From JAHFUI01 sp041485905 (GTDB lineage: Bacteria > Acidobacteriota > Vicinamibacteria > Vicinamibacterales > CAVVIG01), in the NCBI GenBank assembly GCA_041485905.1, contig JBGPKK010000044.1, positions 1-30,932 of the forward strand: a stretch of DNA of 30,932 bases, in the 5' to 3' direction. Of the stretch, positions 28,848 to 30,932 are shown in pieces (the stretch's first letter is position 1; each line of letters starts with the position of its first letter). The notes below the pieces were generated by a model that saw nothing but the letters and a program-made list of their open reading frames with translations, did no database searches and was not told where the DNA came from. A program made the position numbers and the translations under genes.

Positions 28848-30914
28848 ATGAGACATCATCCCCGCCGCGTCGTGCTCGTGTTGCTGACTGGTGCACTCGT
28901 CGTCCTGGCTGATGCCGCCATAAAAACCGCAGACACCGGGAGCCAGCCGGCGGGCAAGGAATGGCCCGCCGTGAGCGGCGACCTTGGCAACTCTCGGTAC
29001 TCCACGCTGGCTCAAATCGACGCGCGCACGATTTCGAAGCTGTCCGGCGCGTGGACGTCGGCGAAATTCGACGATGGCGGCGGCGGACGCGCGATGCCGG
29101 TTGTGAAGGACGGATTGGTGTTCATCACGGCCGGATCGTTTGTCTACGCATACAACGCGAAAACCGGCGCCACGGTCTGGAAGCATCAAACCGGCGCGTC
29201 GCCTGCGAGCCCGGGGCTCGGCGATTTCACCAGACCCGAGCAGGGGCTGCCGGCTCGAGAAGGCGTCGCGGTCGGCGACGGCCTGGTGTTTGTCGGGCTG
29301 AGCAACGCACACGTGATTGCGCTCGGCGAGAAGACCGGCGAGCAGGTGTGGGATGTGTTTGTCGGCATCGACCCGCCGCGTCCTGGACAAGGGATCTCCG
29401 GTGCGCCGGTGTATGCGAGCGGTCTCGTGTTGGTCGGCACCTCGGCCGACCCGGGCTTCCGCGGCAAGGTCGTCGCCGTCGAGGCGCAGACCGGACACAA
29501 GGCGTGGGAGTGGTTCGCGGTGCCCGGCCCGGGAGAGCGTGGTCACGAGACGTGGCCGAAAGACAACGATTCATGGAAGACCGGCGGCGGCGCGCTCTGG
29601 CTCGTCGGCGCCGCGGATCCGGAGCTGGGCCTCGCCTACTTCGGCACCGGCAACGGCGTCCCGCAATATGGCGGCGACCTCCGCGCGGGCGACGACCTCT
29701 ATCTGTGCTCGGTGGTCGCGCTCGAGATCAAGACCGGCAAGCTGCGGTGGCATTACCAGACGATCCGCCACGACGTCTGGGAAGCGGACATCGCGGAGTC
29801 GCCCGTGATGTTCAACGCCGAGGTCGGCGGCCGGATGCACAAGGCCATCGCCGCGATGCGCACCGACGGCTACCTCTTCATGCTCGATCGCGAGACGGGA
29901 AAGCCGCTGATGCCGATCGAAGATCGGAAGGTGCCTCAGGATGCGCGGACGAAGACGGCCGCCACGCAGCCGTATCCGGTCGGCGCCGATCGTGTGCTGC
30001 CGGACTGTGACGAATGGAAGAAGCAGGCAATCCCTTCAGGATTCCTGCTCGGGTGCTTTTTCGCGCCGGCGTCTCTCGATACCCCGAATCTGTTGACACC
30101 GGCGTGGGGCATGCGCGTGGTGCCTATGGCGTTCAGTCCGCAGACCGGATACTTCTACGCGCTCGGTAACGCCTCTCTCCAATGGTTCCGGCGGGCCGAG
30201 GATCCGTATGTGTTCATTCTTGGCGCCGGCAAAGTGCCGGGACTGCCCTCAGGTTACGGCGTCATGGCGGCGATCGACAGCCGGACGAACAAGATCGCGT
30301 GGAAGAGAGAGTTTCGAGGCGGCCGCCCGGCGGGAGCGCTGGCGACGGCTGCCGGGCTGTTGTTTCAGATGATGCCAGACGGGAACCTGACCGCGTCGGA
30401 TGCGAAGACCGGCGCTCCGGTGTGGCAGTTTCAGACCGGCACCACCGGCGGCGGCGGCCCTGCCGCGAGCTACGAGATCGACGGCGAGCAGTACATCATC
30501 GTCGGGTTGAGGGAGAACGTGTGGGCGTTCAAGCTTGGTGGGACGCTGTCGGCGCGCCCGGCGCCCGCGCAGGCGCCGCGGCCGGCCGTTCCGCCGCTGT
30601 TCGCAGGCGCGATCGAAGACAAGAACCTGATCGAGGTCGCCTCGAACGTCCGAGACAGCTCGCAGGCGCCGCGTTACTACATGGACGAGTACGCGTTCAG
30701 CGTCTATCGCGCGCGCGTCAAGGCGGGCACCACGGTGCGGTGGGTGAACAACGGACGCCTCAGTCACACCGTGATGGCCGAGGACGGCTCGTGGACGACG
30801 CCGCGGTTGACCCCGCTCGAAGCGGGAGCGGTGAGGTTCGACAAGCCGGGCACCTACACGTACATGTGCAAAGAGCATCCCTGGGCGAAGGCGCAATTGA
30901 TCGTCACGCCCTGA
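28848..30914 (+). CDS. PQQ-dependent dehydrogenase fused to a C-terminal cupredoxin domain
   Basis: A 688-residue exported enzyme. A signal peptide (MRHHPRRVVLVLLTGALVVL) is followed by an eight-bladed quinoprotein propeller from about residue 30 to 570. Typical blade motifs are GDLGNSRYSTLAQID, VYAYNAKTGATVWKHQTG, LAYFGTGNGVPQYGGDLRAGDD, WHYQTIRHDVWEADIAESPV and GLLFQMMPDGNLTASDAKTGAPVWQFQTG. The last 90 residues form a plastocyanin-like domain with His in RLSHTVMAEDGSW and Cys and His in YMCKEHPWAKAQLIV. The usual axial Met of type 1 copper sites (as in CxxHxxM) is Ala. Electrons from the quinone would pass to copper in place of the c-type heme of classical quinohemoproteins. ATG 28848 is preferred to GTG 28839. 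Confidence 0.9.
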   Translation: MRHHPRRVVLVLLTGALVVLADAAIKTADTGSQPAGKEWPAVSGDLGNSRYSTLAQIDARTISKLSGAWTSAKFDDGGGGRAMPVVKDGLVFITAGSFVYAYNAKTGATVWKHQTGASPASPGLGDFTRPEQGLPAREGVAVGDGLVFVGLSNAHVIALGEKTGEQVWDVFVGIDPPRPGQGISGAPVYASGLVLVGTSADPGFRGKVVAVEAQTGHKAWEWFAVPGPGERGHETWPKDNDSWKTGGGALWLVGAADPELGLAYFGTGNGVPQYGGDLRAGDDLYLCSVVALEIKTGKLRWHYQTIRHDVWEADIAESPVMFNAEVGGRMHKAIAAMRTDGYLFMLDRETGKPLMPIEDRKVPQDARTKTAATQPYPVGADRVLPDCDEWKKQAIPSGFLLGCFFAPASLDTPNLLTPAWGMRVVPMAFSPQTGYFYALGNASLQWFRRAEDPYVFILGAGKVPGLPSGYGVMAAIDSRTNKIAWKREFRGGRPAGALATAAGLLFQMMPDGNLTASDAKTGAPVWQFQTGTTGGGGPAASYEIDGEQYIIVGLRENVWAFKLGGTLSARPAPAQAPRPAVPPLFAGAIEDKNLIEVASNVRDSSQAPRYYMDEYAFSVYRARVKAGTTVRWVNNGRLSHTVMAEDGSWTTPRLTPLEAGAVRFDKPGTYTYMCKEHPWAKAQLIVTP

Positions 30915-30932
30915 CACACTGCCAACCACAGA

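Overview
The window is GC-rich, gene-dense bacterial chromosome, most likely from Acidobacteriota and plausibly the Vicinamibacteria. Two lineage markers support this: an 800-residue orphan permease of the ADOP type (MacB-like periplasmic domain plus FtsX domains) at 3371-5773, and a secreted von Willebrand A protein of the 'VWFA-related Acidobacterial domain' type at 15504-16418. Abundant Tat and Sec signals, a PQQ dehydrogenase and an exported molybdenum oxidoreductase point to an aerobic, oxidatively versatile, Gram-negative-type cell. The taxon is inferred; no rRNA gene is present.

Layout. 1-257 is the start of a secreted cupin-like protein running off the left edge. 330-2254 is an acyl carrier protein/fatty acyl-AMP ligase pair with overlapping ATGA. 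2243-6603 (minus) holds a phosphoribosyltransferase, a DUF2177 membrane protein, the ADOP permease and a glycine-rich secreted protein. 6751-13607 is an addB-addA recombination helicase-nuclease operon; addB appears to start at a CTG. A complete insertion sequence (about 13605-15267) follows. 15265-17805 has a small protein, the VWA protein, a 2OG-Fe dioxygenase and a DoxX protein. 17975-20964 is a cluster of short genes: cold-shock protein, RRM protein, CPXCG zinc-ribbon-like protein, PIG-L deacetylase and several microproteins. 21084-23878 is an IorA/IorB-type oxidoreductase. It faces a Tat-exported MmgE/PrpD protein, a truncated amidohydrolase and a YbiT-type ABC-F ATPase on the minus strand. 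The right end has an 18-residue lysine-rich ORF, a terminator, a lipoprotein with a tandem-duplicated domain, and a PQQ dehydrogenase fused to a cupredoxin.

The most unusual signal is not a gene. At least seven short tracts with 7-bp periodicity, mostly with different heptamers, lie at gene ends, between genes and twice in frame inside addB. One of the addB tracts is a near-perfect 66-bp inverted repeat. They resemble in form the heptanucleotide STRR repeats of heterocystous cyanobacteria. A second repeat family consists of two palindromes (16435-16454 and 23894-23913) whose stems differ by a compensatory base-pair change. The insertion sequence sits exactly in a TAGCTA palindrome that carries the stop codons of both convergent neighbours, so neither gene was damaged. 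I see no CRISPR array, tRNA, rRNA or recognisable defence island.
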